Of a stretch of DNA of 64,000 bases, positions 23,235 to 34,926 are shown one piece after another. Both the position numbers and the translations under genes were made by a program. Source of the stretch: Auanema rhodensis. Lineage: Eukaryota > Nematoda > Chromadorea > Rhabditida > Rhabditidae. The DNA is taken from positions 10,602,001 to 10,666,000 of the forward strand of contig OZ059897.1 of the NCBI GenBank assembly GCA_964057225.1, in the 5' to 3' direction. Position 1 is the first letter of the stretch, and each line of letters starts with the position of its first letter. Under the pieces are notes generated by a model that was not told the origin of the DNA, made no database searches, and saw only the letters and a program-made list of their open reading frames with translations.

Positions 23235-23306
23235 GCCCAAGTAATATAGTGGTTAGTACTCCACGTTGTGGCCGTGGCGACACAGATTCGATTCCTGTCT
23301 TGGGCA
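23235..23306 (+). pseudogene. tRNA-His(GTG) pseudogene, class d
   Basis: A10 and A53. Confidence 0.85.
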
Positions 23307-23566
23307 TTTTTTGTTTTGAAATTAAAATGCTACAAAATTATTGCTTGCTTGTCATGTTAGATTTCTTTAATTTGAATACTTATTTAAGTTATAACAATTT
23401 TCGATTTAATCACGTTCAATCAACTGTATTGTTTTCAAAAATAAAGACAAAATTCAATTTCTGTTCATTGAATTAGAATTTTCATGTTGTCACACAGAAA
23501 TTGAAGAATCTTAGTTCAATTCAGTAACAATGAACACACTAACTTTGTTAAGTTGTTGTAATATTG

Positions 23567-23638
23567 GCCCAAGTAGTATAGTGGTTAGTACTCCACGTTG
23601 TGGCCGTGGCGACACAGGTTCGATTCCTGTCTTGGGCA
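23567..23638 (+). tRNA. tRNA-His-GTG: tRNA-His (GTG), intact
   Basis: Identical to the copy at 991. Flank F1. Confidence 0.95.
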
Positions 23639-23898
23639 TTTTTTGTTTTGAAATTAAAATGCTATAAAATTATTGCTTGCTTGTCTTGTTAGATTTCTTT
23701 AATTTGAATACTTATTCAAGTTATAACAATTTTCGATTTAATCACGTTCAATCAACTGTATTGTTTTCAAAAATAAAGACAAAATTCAATTTCTGTTCAT
23801 TGAATTAGAATTTTCATGTTGTCACACAGAAATTGAAGAATCTTAGTTCAATTCAGTAACAATGAACACACTAACTTTGTTAAGTTGTTGTAATATCG

Positions 23899-23970
23899 GC
23901 CCAAGTAATATAGTGGTTAGTACTCCACGTTGTGGCCGTGGCGACACAGATTCGATTCCTGTCTTGGGCA
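23899..23970 (+). pseudogene. tRNA-His(GTG) pseudogene, class d
   Basis: A10 and A53. Confidence 0.85.
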
Positions 23971-24230
23971 TTTTTTGTTTTGAAATTAAAATGCTACAAA
24001 ATTATTGCTTGCTTGTCATGTTAGATTTCTTTAATTTGAATACTTATTTAAGTTATAACAATTTTCGATTTAATCACGTTCAATCAACTGTATTGTTTTC
24101 AAAAATAAAGACAAAATTCAATTTCTGTTCATTGAATTAGAATTTTCATGTTGTCACACAGAAATTGAAGAATCTTAGTTCATTTCAGTAACAATGAACA
24201 CACTAACTTTGTTAAGTTGTTGTAATATTG

Positions 24231-24302
24231 GCCCAAGTAGTATAGTGGTTAGTACTCCACGTTGTGGCCGTGGCGACACAGGTTCGATTCCTGTCTTGGG
24301 CA
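24231..24302 (+). tRNA. tRNA-His-GTG: tRNA-His (GTG), intact
   Basis: Identical to the copy at 991. Flank F1. Confidence 0.95.
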
Positions 24303-24562
24303 TTTTTTGTTTTGAAATTAAAATGCTATAAAATTATTGCTTGCTTGTCTTGTTAGATTTCTTTAATTTGAATACTTATTCAAGTTATAACAATTTTCGA
24401 TTTAATCACGTTCAATCAACTGTATTGTTTTCAAAAATAAAGACAAAATTCAATTTCTGTTCATTGAATTAGAATTTTCATGTTGTCACACAGAAATTGA
24501 AGAATCTTAGTTTAATTCAGTAACAATGAACACACTAACTTTGTTAAGTTGTTGTAATATCG

Positions 24563-24634
24563 GCCCAAGTAATATAGTGGTTAGTACTCCACGTTGTGGC
24601 CGTGGCGACACAGATTCGATTCCTGTCTTGGACA
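24563..24634 (+). pseudogene. tRNA-His(GTG) pseudogene, class a
   Basis: A10, A53, A71; B-like spacer follows. Confidence 0.87.
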
Positions 24635-24894
24635 TTTTTTGTTTTGAAATTAAAATGCTATAAACATATTGCTTGCTTGTCATGTTAGATTTCTTTAATT
24701 CAAATACATATTAAAGTTCTAACAATTTTTGATTTAATCACGTTCAATTGACTGTATTGTTTTCAAAAATAAAGACAAAATTCAATTTCTGTTCATTGAA
24801 TTAGAATTTTCATGTTGTCACACAGAAATTGAAGAATCTTAGTTCATTTCAGTAACAATGAACACAATAACTTTGTTTAGTTGTTGTAATATCG

Positions 24895-24966
24895 GCCCAA
24901 GTAGTATAGTGGTTAGTACTCCACGTTGTGGCCGTGGCGACACAGGTTCGATTCCTGTCTTGGGCA
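24895..24966 (+). tRNA. tRNA-His-GTG: tRNA-His (GTG), intact
   Basis: Identical to the copy at 991. Flank F2. Confidence 0.95.
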
Positions 24967-25226
24967 TTTTTTGTTTTGAAATTTAAATGCTATAAATTTA
25001 TTGCTTGCTTGTCATGTTAGATTTCTTTAATTTGAATACTTATTCAAGTTATAACAATTTTCGATTTAATCACGTTCAATCAACTGTATTGTTTTCAAAA
25101 ATAAAGACAAAATTCAATTTCTGTTCATTGAATTAGAATTTTCATGTTGTCACACAGAAATTGAAGAATCTTAGTTCAATTCAGTAACAATAAACACACT
25201 AACTTTGTTAAGTTGTTGTAATATCG

Positions 25227-25298
25227 GCCCAAGTAATATAGTGGTTAGTACTCCACGTTGTGGCCGTGGCGACACAGATTCGATTCCTGTCTTGGACA
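25227..25298 (+). pseudogene. tRNA-His(GTG) pseudogene, class a
   Basis: A10, A53, A71. Confidence 0.87.
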
Positions 25299-25558
25299 TT
25301 TTTTGTTTTGAAATTAAAATGCTACAAAATTATTGCTTGCTTGTCATGTTAGATTTCTTTAATATGAATACTTATTTAAGTTATAACAATTTTCGATTTA
25401 ATCACGTTCAATCAACTGTATTGTTTTCAAAAATGAAGACAAAATTCAATTTCTGTTCATTGAATTAGAATTATCATGTTGTCACACAGAAATTGAAGAA
25501 TCTTAGTTTAATTCAGTAACAATGAACACACTAACTTTGTTAAGTTGTTGTTATATCG

Positions 25559-25630
25559 GCCCAAGTAATATAGTGGTTAGTACTCCACGTTGTGGCCGTG
25601 GCGACACAGATTCGATTCCTGTCTTGGATA
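25559..25630 (+). pseudogene. tRNA-His(GTG) pseudogene, class c
   Basis: A10, A53, A71, T72. Confidence 0.87.
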
Positions 25631-25890
25631 TTTTTTGTTTTGAAATTTAAATGCTATAAAATTATTGCTTGCTTGTCTTGTTAGATTTCTTTAATTTGAA
25701 TACTTATTTAAGTTATAACAATTTTCGATTTAATCACGTTCAATCAACTGTATTGTTTTCAAAAATAAAGACAAAATTCAATTTCTGTTCATTGAATTAG
25801 AATTTTCATGTTGTCACACAGAAATTGAAGAATCTTAGTTCAATTCAGTAACAATGAACACACTAACTTTGTTAAGTTGTTGTAATATCG

Positions 25891-25962
25891 GCCCAAGTAA
25901 TATAGTGGTTAGTACTCCACGTTGTGGCCGTGGCGACACAGATTCGATTCCTGTCTTGGGCA
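25891..25962 (+). pseudogene. tRNA-His(GTG) pseudogene, class d
   Basis: A10 and A53. Confidence 0.85.
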
Positions 25963-26222
25963 TTTTTTGTTTTGAAATTAAAATGCTACAAAATTATTGC
26001 TTGCTTGTCATGTTAGATTTCTTTAATTTGAATACTTATTTAAGTTATAACAATTTTCGATTTAATCACGTTCAATCAACTGTATTGTTTTCAAAAATAA
26101 AGACAAAATTCAATTTCTGTTCATTGAATTAGAATTTTCATGTTGTCACACAGAAATTGAAGAATCTTAGTTCATTTCAGTAACAATGAACACACTAACT
26201 TTGTTAAGTTGTTGTAATATTG

Positions 26223-26294
26223 GCCCAAGTAGTATAGTGGTTAGTACTCCACGTTGTGGCCGTGGCGACACAGGTTCGATTCCTGTCTTGGGCA
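26223..26294 (+). tRNA. tRNA-His-GTG: tRNA-His (GTG), intact
   Basis: Identical to the copy at 991. Flank F1. Confidence 0.95.
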
Positions 26295-26554
26295 TTTTTT
26301 GTTTTGAAATTAAAATGCTATAAAATTATTGCTTGCTTGTCTTGTTAGATTTCTTTAATTTGAATACTTATTCAAGTTATAACAATTTTCGATTTAATCA
26401 CGTTCAATCAACTGTATTGTTTTCAAAAATAAAGACAAAATTCAAGTTCTGTTCATTGAATTAGAATTTTCATGTTGTCACACAGAAATTGAAGAATCTT
26501 AGTTTAATTCAGTAACAATGAACACACTAACTTTGTTAAGTTGTTGTAATATCG

Positions 26555-26626
26555 GCCCAAGTAATATAGTGGTTAGTACTCCACGTTGTGGCCGTGGCGA
26601 CACAGATTCGATTCCTGTCTTGGACA
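26555..26626 (+). pseudogene. tRNA-His(GTG) pseudogene, class a
   Basis: A10, A53, A71; lacks the A16 seen in its duplicate at 11947. Confidence 0.87.
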
Positions 26627-26886
26627 TTTTTTGTTTTGAAATTAAAATGCTATAAACATATTGCTTGCTTGTCATGTTAGATTTCTTTAATTCAAATACA
26701 TATTTAAGTTCTAACAATTTTTGATTTAATCACGTTCAATTGACTGTATTGTTTTCAAAAATAAAGACAAAATTCAATTTCTGTTCATTGAATTAGAATT
26801 TTCATGTTGTCACACAGAAATTGAAGAATCTTAGTTCATTTCAGTAACAATGAACACAATAACTTTGTTTAGTTGTTGTAATATCG

Positions 26887-26958
26887 GCCCAAGTAGTATA
26901 GTGGTTAGTACTCCACGTTGTGGCCGTGGCGACACAGGTTCGATTCCTGTCTTGGGCA
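26887..26958 (+). tRNA. tRNA-His-GTG: tRNA-His (GTG), intact
   Basis: Identical to the copy at 991. Flank F2. Confidence 0.95.
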
Positions 26959-27218
26959 TTTTTTGTTTTGAAATTTAAATGCTATAAAATTATTGCTTGC
27001 TTGTCATGTTAGATTTCTTTAATTTGAATACTTATTCAAGTTATAACAATTTTCGATTTAATCACGTTCAATCAACTGTATTGTTTTCAAAAATAAAGAC
27101 AAAATTCAATTTCTGTTCATTGAATTAGAATTTTCATGTTGTCACACAGAAATTGAAGAATCTTAGTTCAATTCAGTAACAATAAACACACTAACTTTGT
27201 TAAGTTGTTGTAATATCG

Positions 27219-27290
27219 GCCCAAGTAATATAGTGGTTAGTACTCCACGTTGTGGCCGTGGCGACACAGATTCGATTCCTGTCTTGGACA
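27219..27290 (+). pseudogene. tRNA-His(GTG) pseudogene, class a
   Basis: A10, A53, A71. Confidence 0.87.
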
Positions 27291-27550
27291 TTTTTTGTTT
27301 TGAAATTAAAATGCTACAAAATTATTGCTTGCTTGTCATGTAAGATTTCTTTAATATGAATACTTATTTAAGTTATAACAATTTTCGATTTAATCACGTT
27401 CAATCAACTGTATTGTTTTCAAAAATAAAGACAAAATTCAATTTCTGTTCATTGAATTAGAATTTTCATGTTGTCACACAGAAATTGAAGAATCTTAGTT
27501 CAATTCAGTAACAATGAACACACTAACTTTGTTAAGTTGTTTTAATATCG

Positions 27551-27622
27551 GCTCAAGTAATATAGTGGTTAGTACTCCACGTTGTGGCCGCGGTGACACA
27601 GATTCGATTCCTGTTTTGGGCA
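27551..27622 (+). pseudogene. tRNA-His(GTG) pseudogene, class f
   Basis: T3, A10, C41, T44, A53, T66. Confidence 0.88.
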
Positions 27623-27882
27623 TTTTTTGTTTTGAAATTTAAATGCTATAAAATTATTGCTTGCTTGTCATGTTGGATTTCTTTAATTTGAATACTTATT
27701 CAAGTTATAACAATTTTCGATTTAATCACGTTCAATCAACTGTATTGTTTTCAAAAATAAAGACAAAATTCAATTTCTGTTCATTGAATTAGAATTTTCA
27801 TGTTGTCACACAGAAATTGAAGAATCTTAGTTCAATTCAGTAACAATGAACACACTAACTTTGTTAAGTTGTTGTAATATCG

Positions 27883-27954
27883 GCTCAAGTAATATAGTGG
27901 TTAGTACTCCACGTTGTGGCCGCGGTGACACAGATTCGATTCCTGTTTTGGGCA
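27883..27954 (+). pseudogene. tRNA-His(GTG) pseudogene, class f inside a class b unit
   Basis: The tRNA body is class f, but the 5' flank reads ttgttgtaat instead of the usual class f ttgttttaat, and the spacer from 28006 on is that of class b: a conversion tract. Confidence 0.88.
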
Positions 27955-28214
27955 TTTTTTGTTTTGAAATTTAAATGCTATAAAATTATTGCTTGCTTGT
28001 CATGTTTGATTTCTTTATTTTGAATACTTATTTAAGTTATAATAATTTTCGATTTAATCACGTTCAATCAACTGTATTGTTTTCAAAAATGAAGACAAAA
28101 TTCATTTTCTGTTCATTGAATTAGAATTTTCATGTTGTCACACAGAAATTGAAGAATCTTAGTTTAATTCAGTAACAATGAACACACTAACTTTGTTAAG
28201 TTGTTGTAATATCG

Positions 28215-28286
28215 GCCCAAGTAATATAGTGGTTAGTACTCCACGTTGTGGCCGTGGCGACACAGATTCGATTCCTGTCTTGGATA
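28215..28286 (+). pseudogene. tRNA-His(GTG) pseudogene, class c
   Basis: A10, A53, A71, T72. Confidence 0.87.
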
Positions 28287-28546
28287 TTTTTTGTTTTGAA
28301 ATTTAAATGCTATAAAATTATTGCTTGCTTGTCATGTTAGATTTCTTTAATTTGAATACTTATTTAAGTTATAACAATTTTCGATTTAATCACGTTCAAT
28401 CAACTGTATTGTTTTCAAAAATGAAGACAAAATTCAATTTCTGTTCATTGAATTAGAATTATCATGTTGTCACACAGAAATTGAAGAATCTTAGTTCATT
28501 TCAGTAACAATGAACACAATAACTTTGTTTAGTTGTTGTAATATCG

Positions 28547-28618
28547 GCCCAAGTAGTATAGTGGTTAGTACTCCACGTTGTGGCCGTGGCGACACAGGTT
28601 CGATTCCTGTCTTGGGCA
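28547..28618 (+). tRNA. tRNA-His-GTG: tRNA-His (GTG), intact
   Basis: Identical to the copy at 991. Flank F2. Confidence 0.95.
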
Positions 28619-28878
28619 TTTTTTGTTTTGAAATTTAAATGCTATAAAATTATTGCTTGCTTGTCATGTTAGATTTCTTTAATTTGAATACTTATTCAAG
28701 TTATAACAATTTACGATTTAATCACGTTCAATTAACTGTATTGTTTTCAAAAATAAAGACAAAATTCAATTTCTGTTCATTGAATTAGAATTATCATGTT
28801 GTCACACAGAAATTGAAGAATCTTAGTTCATTTCAGTAACAATGAACACACTAACTTTGTTAAGTTGTTGTAATATCG

Positions 28879-28950
28879 GCCCAAGTAATATAGTGGTTAG
28901 TACTCCACGTTGTGGCCGTGGCGACACAGATTCGATTCCTGTTTTGGGCA
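28879..28950 (+). pseudogene. tRNA-His(GTG) pseudogene, class e
   Basis: A10, A53, T66. Confidence 0.86.
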
Positions 28951-29210
28951 TTTTTTGTTTTGAAATTTAAATGCTATAAAATTATTGCTTGCTTGTCATG
29001 TTAGATTTCTTTAATTTGAATACTTATTCAAGTAATAACAATTTTCGATTTAATCACGTTCAATCAACTGTATTGTTTTCAAAAATAAAGACAAAATTCA
29101 ATTTCTGTTCATTGAATTAGAATTTTCATGTTGTCACACAGAAATTGAAGAATCTTAGTTCAATTCAGTAACAATAAACACACTAACTTTGTTAAGTTGT
29201 TGTAATATCG

Positions 29211-29282
29211 GCCCAAGTAATATAGTGGTTAGTACTCCACGTTGTGGCCGTGGCGACACAGATTCGATTCCTGTCTTGGACA
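29211..29282 (+). pseudogene. tRNA-His(GTG) pseudogene, class a
   Basis: A10, A53, A71. Confidence 0.87.
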
Positions 29283-29542
29283 TTTTTTGTTTTGAAATTA
29301 AAATGCTACAAAATTATTGCTTGCTTGTCATGTAAGATTTCTTTAATATGAATACTTATTTAAGTTATAACAATTTTCGATTTAATCACGTTCAATCAAC
29401 TGTATTGTTTTCAAAAATAAAGACAAAATTCAATTTCTGTTCATTGAATTAGAATTTTCATGTTGTCACACAGAAATTGAAGAATCTTAGTTCAATTCAG
29501 TAACAATGAACACACTAACTTTGTTAAGTTGTTTTAATATCG

Positions 29543-29614
29543 GCTCAAGTAATATAGTGGTTAGTACTCCACGTTGTGGCCGTGGTGACACAGATTCGAT
29601 TCCTGTTTTGGGCA
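29543..29614 (+). pseudogene. tRNA-His(GTG) pseudogene, class g
   Basis: T3, A10, T44, A53, T66. Confidence 0.87.
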
Positions 29615-29874
29615 TTTTTTGTTTTGAAATTTAAATGCTATAAAATTATTGCTTGCTTGTCATGTTAGATTTCTTTAATTTGAATACTTATTCAAGTTAT
29701 AACAATTTTCGATTTAATCACGTTCAATCAACTGTATTGTTTTCAAAAATAAAGACAAAATTCAATTTCTGTTCATTGAATTAGAATTTTCATGTTGTCA
29801 CACAGAAATTGAAGAATCTTAGTTCAATTCAGTAACAATGAACACACTAACTTTGTTAAGTTGTTGTAATATCG

Positions 29875-29946
29875 GCCCAAGTAATATAGTGGTTAGTACT
29901 CTACGTTGTGGCCGTGGCGACACAGATTCGATTCCTGTCTTGGACA
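29875..29946 (+). pseudogene. tRNA-His(GTG) pseudogene, class b
   Basis: A10, T28, A53, A71. Confidence 0.87.
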
Positions 29947-30206
29947 TTTTTTGTTTTGAAATTAAAATGCTACAAAATTATTGCTTGCTTGTCATGTTAG
30001 ATTTCTTTAATTTGAATACTTATTTAAGTTATAACAATTTTCGATTTAATCACGTTCAATCAACTGTATTGTTTTCAAAAATGAAGACAAAATTCAATTT
30101 CTGTTCATTGAATTAGAATTATCATGTTGTCACACAGAAATTGAAGAATCTTAGTTCATTTCAGTAACAATGAACACAATAAGTTTGTTTAGTTGTTGTA
30201 ATATCG

Positions 30207-30278
30207 GCCCAAGTAGTATAGTGGTTAGTACTCCACGTTGTGGCCGTGGCGACACAGATTCGATTCCTGTCTTGGGCA
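30207..30278 (+). pseudogene. tRNA-His(GTG) probable pseudogene, A53 only
   Basis: Duplicate of the recombinant at 15599. Confidence 0.7.
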
Positions 30279-30538
30279 TTTTTTGTTTTGAAATTAAAAT
30301 GCTACAAAATTATTGCTTGCTTGTCATGTTAGATTTCTTTAATTTGAATACTTATTTAAGTTATAACAATTTTCGATTTAATCACGTTCAATCAACTGTA
30401 TTGTTTTCAAAAATAAAGACAAAATTCAATTTCTGTTCATTGAATTAGAATTTTCATGTTGTCACACAGAAATTGAAGAATCTTAGTTCATTTCAGTAAC
30501 AATGAACACACTAACTTTGTTAAGTTGTTGTAATATTG

Positions 30539-30610
30539 GCCCAAGTAGTATAGTGGTTAGTACTCCACGTTGTGGCCGTGGCGACACAGGTTCGATTCCT
30601 GTCTTGGGCA
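30539..30610 (+). tRNA. tRNA-His-GTG: tRNA-His (GTG), intact
   Basis: Identical to the copy at 991. Flank F1. Confidence 0.95.
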
Positions 30611-30870
30611 TTTTTTGTTTTGAAATTAAAATGCTATAAAATTATTGCTTGCTTGTCTTGTTAGATTTCTTTAATTTGAATACTTATTCAAGTTATAACA
30701 ATTTTCGATTTAATCACGTTCAATCAACTGTATTGTTTTCAAAAATAAAGACAAAATTCAAGTTCTGTTCATTGAATTAGAATTTTCATGTTGTCACACA
30801 GAAATTGAAGAATCTTAGTTTAATTCAGTAACAATGAACACACTAACTTTGTTAAGTTGTTGTAATATCG

Positions 30871-30942
30871 GCCCAAGTAATATAGTGGTTAGTACTCCAC
30901 GTTGTGGCCGTGGCGACACAGATTCGATTCCTGTCTTGGACA
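30871..30942 (+). pseudogene. tRNA-His(GTG) pseudogene, class a
   Basis: A10, A53, A71; B-like spacer follows. Confidence 0.87.
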
Positions 30943-31202
30943 TTTTTTGTTTTGAAATTAAAATGCTATAAACATATTGCTTGCTTGTCATGTTAGATTT
31001 CTTTAATTCAAATACATATTTAAGTTCTAACAATTTTTGATTTAATCACGTTCAATTGACTGTATTGTTTTCAAAAATAAAGACAAAATTCAATTTCTGT
31101 TCATTGAATTAGAATTTTCATGTTGTCACACAGAAATTGAAGAATCTTAGTTCATTTCAGTAACAATGAACACAATAACTTTGTTTAGTTGTTGTAATAT
31201 CG

Positions 31203-31274
31203 GCCCAAGTAGTATAGTGGTTAGTACTCCACGTTGTGGCCGTGGCGACACAGGTTCGATTCCTGTCTTGGGCA
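31203..31274 (+). tRNA. tRNA-His-GTG: tRNA-His (GTG), intact
   Basis: Identical to the copy at 991. Flank F2. From here the class order follows 12279 onward. Confidence 0.95.
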
Positions 31275-31534
31275 TTTTTTGTTTTGAAATTTAAATGCTA
31301 TAAAATTATTGCTTGCTTGTCATGTTAGATTTCTTTAATTTGAATACTTATTCAAGTTATAACAATTTTCGATTTAATCACGTTCAATCAACTGTATTGT
31401 TTTCAAAAATAAAGACAAAATTCAATTTCTGTTCATTGAATTAGAATTTTCATGTTGTCACACAGAAATTGAAGAATCTTAGTTCAATTCAGTAACAATA
31501 AACACACTAACTTTGTTAAGTTGTTGTAATATCG

Positions 31535-31606
31535 GCCCAAGTAATATAGTGGTTAGTACTCCACGTTGTGGCCGTGGCGACACAGATTCGATTCCTGTCT
31601 TGGACA
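31535..31606 (+). pseudogene. tRNA-His(GTG) pseudogene, class a
   Basis: A10, A53, A71. Confidence 0.87.
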
Positions 31607-31866
31607 TTTTTTGTTTTGAAATTAAAATGCTACAAAATTATTGCTTGCTTGTCATGTAAGATTTCTTTAATATGAATACTTATTTAAGTTATAACAATTT
31701 TCGATTTAATCACGTTCAATCAACTGTATTGTTTTCAAAAATAAAGACAAAATTCAATTTCTGTTCATTGAATTAGAATTTTCATGTTGTCACACAGAAA
31801 TTGAAGAATCTTAGTTCAATTCAGTAACAATGAACACACTAACTTTGTTAAGTTGTTTTAATATCG

Positions 31867-31938
31867 GCTCAAGTAATATAGTGGTTAGTACTCCACGTTG
31901 TGGCCGCGGTGACACAGATTCGATTCCTGTTTTGGGCA
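31867..31938 (+). pseudogene. tRNA-His(GTG) pseudogene, class f
   Basis: T3, A10, C41, T44, A53, T66. Confidence 0.88.
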
Positions 31939-32198
31939 TTTTTTGTTTTGAAATTTAAATGCTATAAAATTATTGCTTGCTTGTCATGTTGGATTTCTTT
32001 AATTTGAATACTTATTCAAGTTATAACAATTTTCGATTTAATCACGTTCAATCAACTGTATTGTTTTCAAAAATAAAGACAAAATTCAATTTCTGTTCAT
32101 TGAATTAGAATTTTCATGTTGTCACACAGAAATTGAAGAATCTTAGTTCAATTCAGTAACAATGAACACACTAACTTTGTTAAGTTGTTGTAATATCG

Positions 32199-32270
32199 GC
32201 CCAAGTAATATAGTGGTTAGTACTCTACGTTGTGGCCGTGGCGACACAGATTCGATTCCTGTCTTGGACA
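32199..32270 (+). pseudogene. tRNA-His(GTG) pseudogene, class b
   Basis: A10, T28, A53, A71. Confidence 0.87.
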
Positions 32271-32530
32271 TTTTTTGTTTTGAAATTAAAATGCTACAAA
32301 ATTATTGCTTGCTTGTCATGTTTGATTTCTTTATTTTGAATACTTATTTAAGTTATAATAATTTTCGATTTAATCACGTTCAATCAACTGTATTGTTTTC
32401 AAAAATGAAGACAAAATTCATTTTCTGTTCATTGAATTAGAATTTTCATGTTGTCACACAGAAATTGAAGAATCTTAGTTTAATTCAGTAACAATGAACA
32501 CACTAACTTTGTTAAGTTGTTGTAATATCG

Positions 32531-32602
32531 GCCCAAGTAATATAGTGGTTAGTACTCCACGTTGTGGCCGTGGCGACACAGATTCGATTCCTGTCTTGGA
32601 TA
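32531..32602 (+). pseudogene. tRNA-His(GTG) pseudogene, class c
   Basis: A10, A53, A71, T72. Confidence 0.87.
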
Positions 32603-32862
32603 TTTTTTGTTTTGAAATTTAAATGCTATAAAATTATTGCTTGCTTGTCATGTTAGATTTCTTTAATTTGAATACTTATTTAAGTTATAACAATTTTCGA
32701 TTTAATCACGTTCAATCAACTGTATTGTTTTCAAAAATGAAGACAAAATTCAATTTCTGTTCATTGAATTAGAATTATCATGTTGTCACACAGAAATTGA
32801 AGAATCTTAGTTCATTTCAGTAACAATGAACACAATAACTTTGTTTAGTTGTTGTAATATCG

Positions 32863-32934
32863 GCCCAAGTAGTATAGTGGTTAGTACTCCACGTTGTGGC
32901 CGTGGCGACACAGGTTCGATTCCTGTCTTGGGCA
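32863..32934 (+). tRNA. tRNA-His-GTG: tRNA-His (GTG), intact
   Basis: Identical to the copy at 991. Flank F2. Confidence 0.95.
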
Positions 32935-33194
32935 TTTTTTGTTTTGAAATTTAAATGCTATAAAATTATTGCTTGCTTGTCATGTTAGATTTCTTTAATT
33001 TGAATACTTATTCAAGTTATAACAATTTACGATTTAATCACGTTCAATTAACTGTATTGTTTTCAAAAATAAAGACAAAATTCAATTTCTGTTCATTGAA
33101 TTAGAATTTTCATGTTGTCACACAGAAATTGAAGAATCTTAGTTCATTTCAGTAACAATGAACACACTAACTTTGTTAAGTTGTTGTAATATCG

Positions 33195-33266
33195 GCCCAA
33201 GTAATATAGTGGTTAGTACTCCACGTTGTGGCCGCGGTGACACAGATTCGATTCCTGTTTTGGGCA
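33195..33266 (+). pseudogene. tRNA-His(GTG) pseudogene, chimeric e/f
   Basis: A10, C41, T44, A53, T66 without T3: class e 5' end joined to class f. The following spacer begins as class f (gttggattt) and ends as class b (ttataataat). Confidence 0.87.
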
Positions 33267-33526
33267 TTTTTTGTTTTGAAATTTAAATGCTATAAAATTA
33301 TTGCTTGCTTGTCATGTTGGATTTCTTTAATTTGAATACTTATTTAAGTTATAATAATTTTCGATTTAATCACGTTCAATCAACTGTATTGTTTTCAAAA
33401 ATGAAGACAAAATTCATTTTCTGTTCATTGAATTAGAATTTTCATGTTGTCACACAGAAATTGAAGAATCTTAGTTTAATTCAGTAACAATGAACACACT
33501 AACTTTGTTAAGTTGTTGTAATATCG

Positions 33527-33598
33527 GCCCAAGTAATATAGTGGTTAGTACTCCACGTTGTGGCCGTGGCGACACAGATTCGATTCCTGTCTTGGATA
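33527..33598 (+). pseudogene. tRNA-His(GTG) pseudogene, class c
   Basis: A10, A53, A71, T72. Confidence 0.87.
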
Positions 33599-33858
33599 TT
33601 TTTTGTTTTGAAATTTAAATGCTATAAAATTATTGCTTGCTTGTCATGTTAGATTTCTTTAATTTGAATACTTATTTAAGTTATAACAATTTTCGATTTA
33701 ATCACGTTCAATCAACTGTATTGTTTTCAAAAATGAAGACAAAATTCAATTTCTGTTCATTGAATTAGAATTATCATGTTGTCACACAGAAATTGAAGAA
33801 TCTTAGTTCATTTCAGTAACAATGAACACAATAACTTTGTTTAGTTGTTGTAATATCG

Positions 33859-33930
33859 GCCCAAGTAGTATAGTGGTTAGTACTCCACGTTGTGGCCGTG
33901 GCGACACAGGTTCGATTCCTGTCTTGGGCA
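33859..33930 (+). tRNA. tRNA-His-GTG: tRNA-His (GTG), intact
   Basis: Identical to the copy at 991. Flank F2. Confidence 0.95.
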
Positions 33931-34190
33931 TTTTTTGTTTTGAAATTTAAATGCTATAAAATTATTGCTTGCTTGTCATGTTAGATTTCTTTAATTTGAA
34001 TACTTATTCAAGTTATAACAATTTACGATTTAATCACGTTCAATTAACTGTATTGTTTTCAAAAATAAAGACAAAATTCAATTTCTGTTCATTGAATTAG
34101 AATTATCATGTTGTCACACAGAAATTGAAGAATCTTAGTTCATTTCAGTAAGAATGAACACACTAACTTTGTTAAGTTGTTGTAATATCG

Positions 34191-34262
34191 GCCCAAGTAA
34201 TATAGTGGTTAGTACTCCACGTTGTGGCCGTGGCGACACAGATTCGATTCCTGTTTTGGGCA
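34191..34262 (+). pseudogene. tRNA-His(GTG) pseudogene, class e
   Basis: A10, A53, T66. Confidence 0.86.
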
Positions 34263-34522
34263 TTTTTTGTTTTGAAATTTAAATGCTATAAAATTATTGC
34301 TTGCTTGTCATGTTAGATTTCTTTAATTTGAATACTTATTCAAGTTATAACAATTTTCGATTTAATCACGTTCAATCAACTGTATTGTTTTCAAAAATAA
34401 AGACAAAATTCAATTTCTGTTCATTGAATTAGAATTTTCATGTTGTCACACAGAAATTGAAGAATCTTAGTTCAATTCAGTAACAATGAACACACTAACT
34501 TTGTTAAGTTGTTTTAATATCG

Positions 34523-34594
34523 GCTCAAGTAATATAGTGGTTAGTACTCCACGTTGTGGCCGTGGTGACACAGATTCGATTCCTGTTTTGGGCA
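34523..34594 (+). pseudogene. tRNA-His(GTG) pseudogene, class g
   Basis: T3, A10, T44, A53, T66. Confidence 0.87.
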
Positions 34595-34854
34595 TTTTTT
34601 GTTTTGAAATTTAAATGCTATAAAATTATTGCTTGCTTGTCATGTTAGATTTCTTTAATTTGAATACTTATTCAAGTTATAACAATTTTCGATTTAATCA
34701 CGTTCAATCAACTGTATTGTTTTCAAAAATAAAGACAAAATTCAATTTCTGTTCATTGAATTAGAATTTTCATGTTGTCACACAGAAATTGAAGAATCTT
34801 AGTTCAATTCAGTAACAATGAACACACTAACTTTGTTAAGTTGTTGTAATATCG

Positions 34855-34926
34855 GCCCAAGTAATATAGTGGTTAGTACTCCACGTTGTGGCCGTGGCGA
34901 CACAGGTTCGATTCCTGTCTTGGGCA
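34855..34926 (+). pseudogene. tRNA-His(GTG) probable pseudogene, A10 only
   Basis: The only change is A10, which breaks the first D-stem pair and the A box; T arm, B box and acceptor are intact. Recombinant; could be weakly active. Confidence 0.6.

Larger units (their letters stand above)
22903..31088 (+). repeat. 25-unit segment, right copy of the 14,608-bp-offset duplication
   Basis: Partner of 8295-16480, in the same orientation. The class order matches slot by slot except at 27883, where a short conversion tract has replaced a class b tRNA by class f. Confidence 0.88.
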
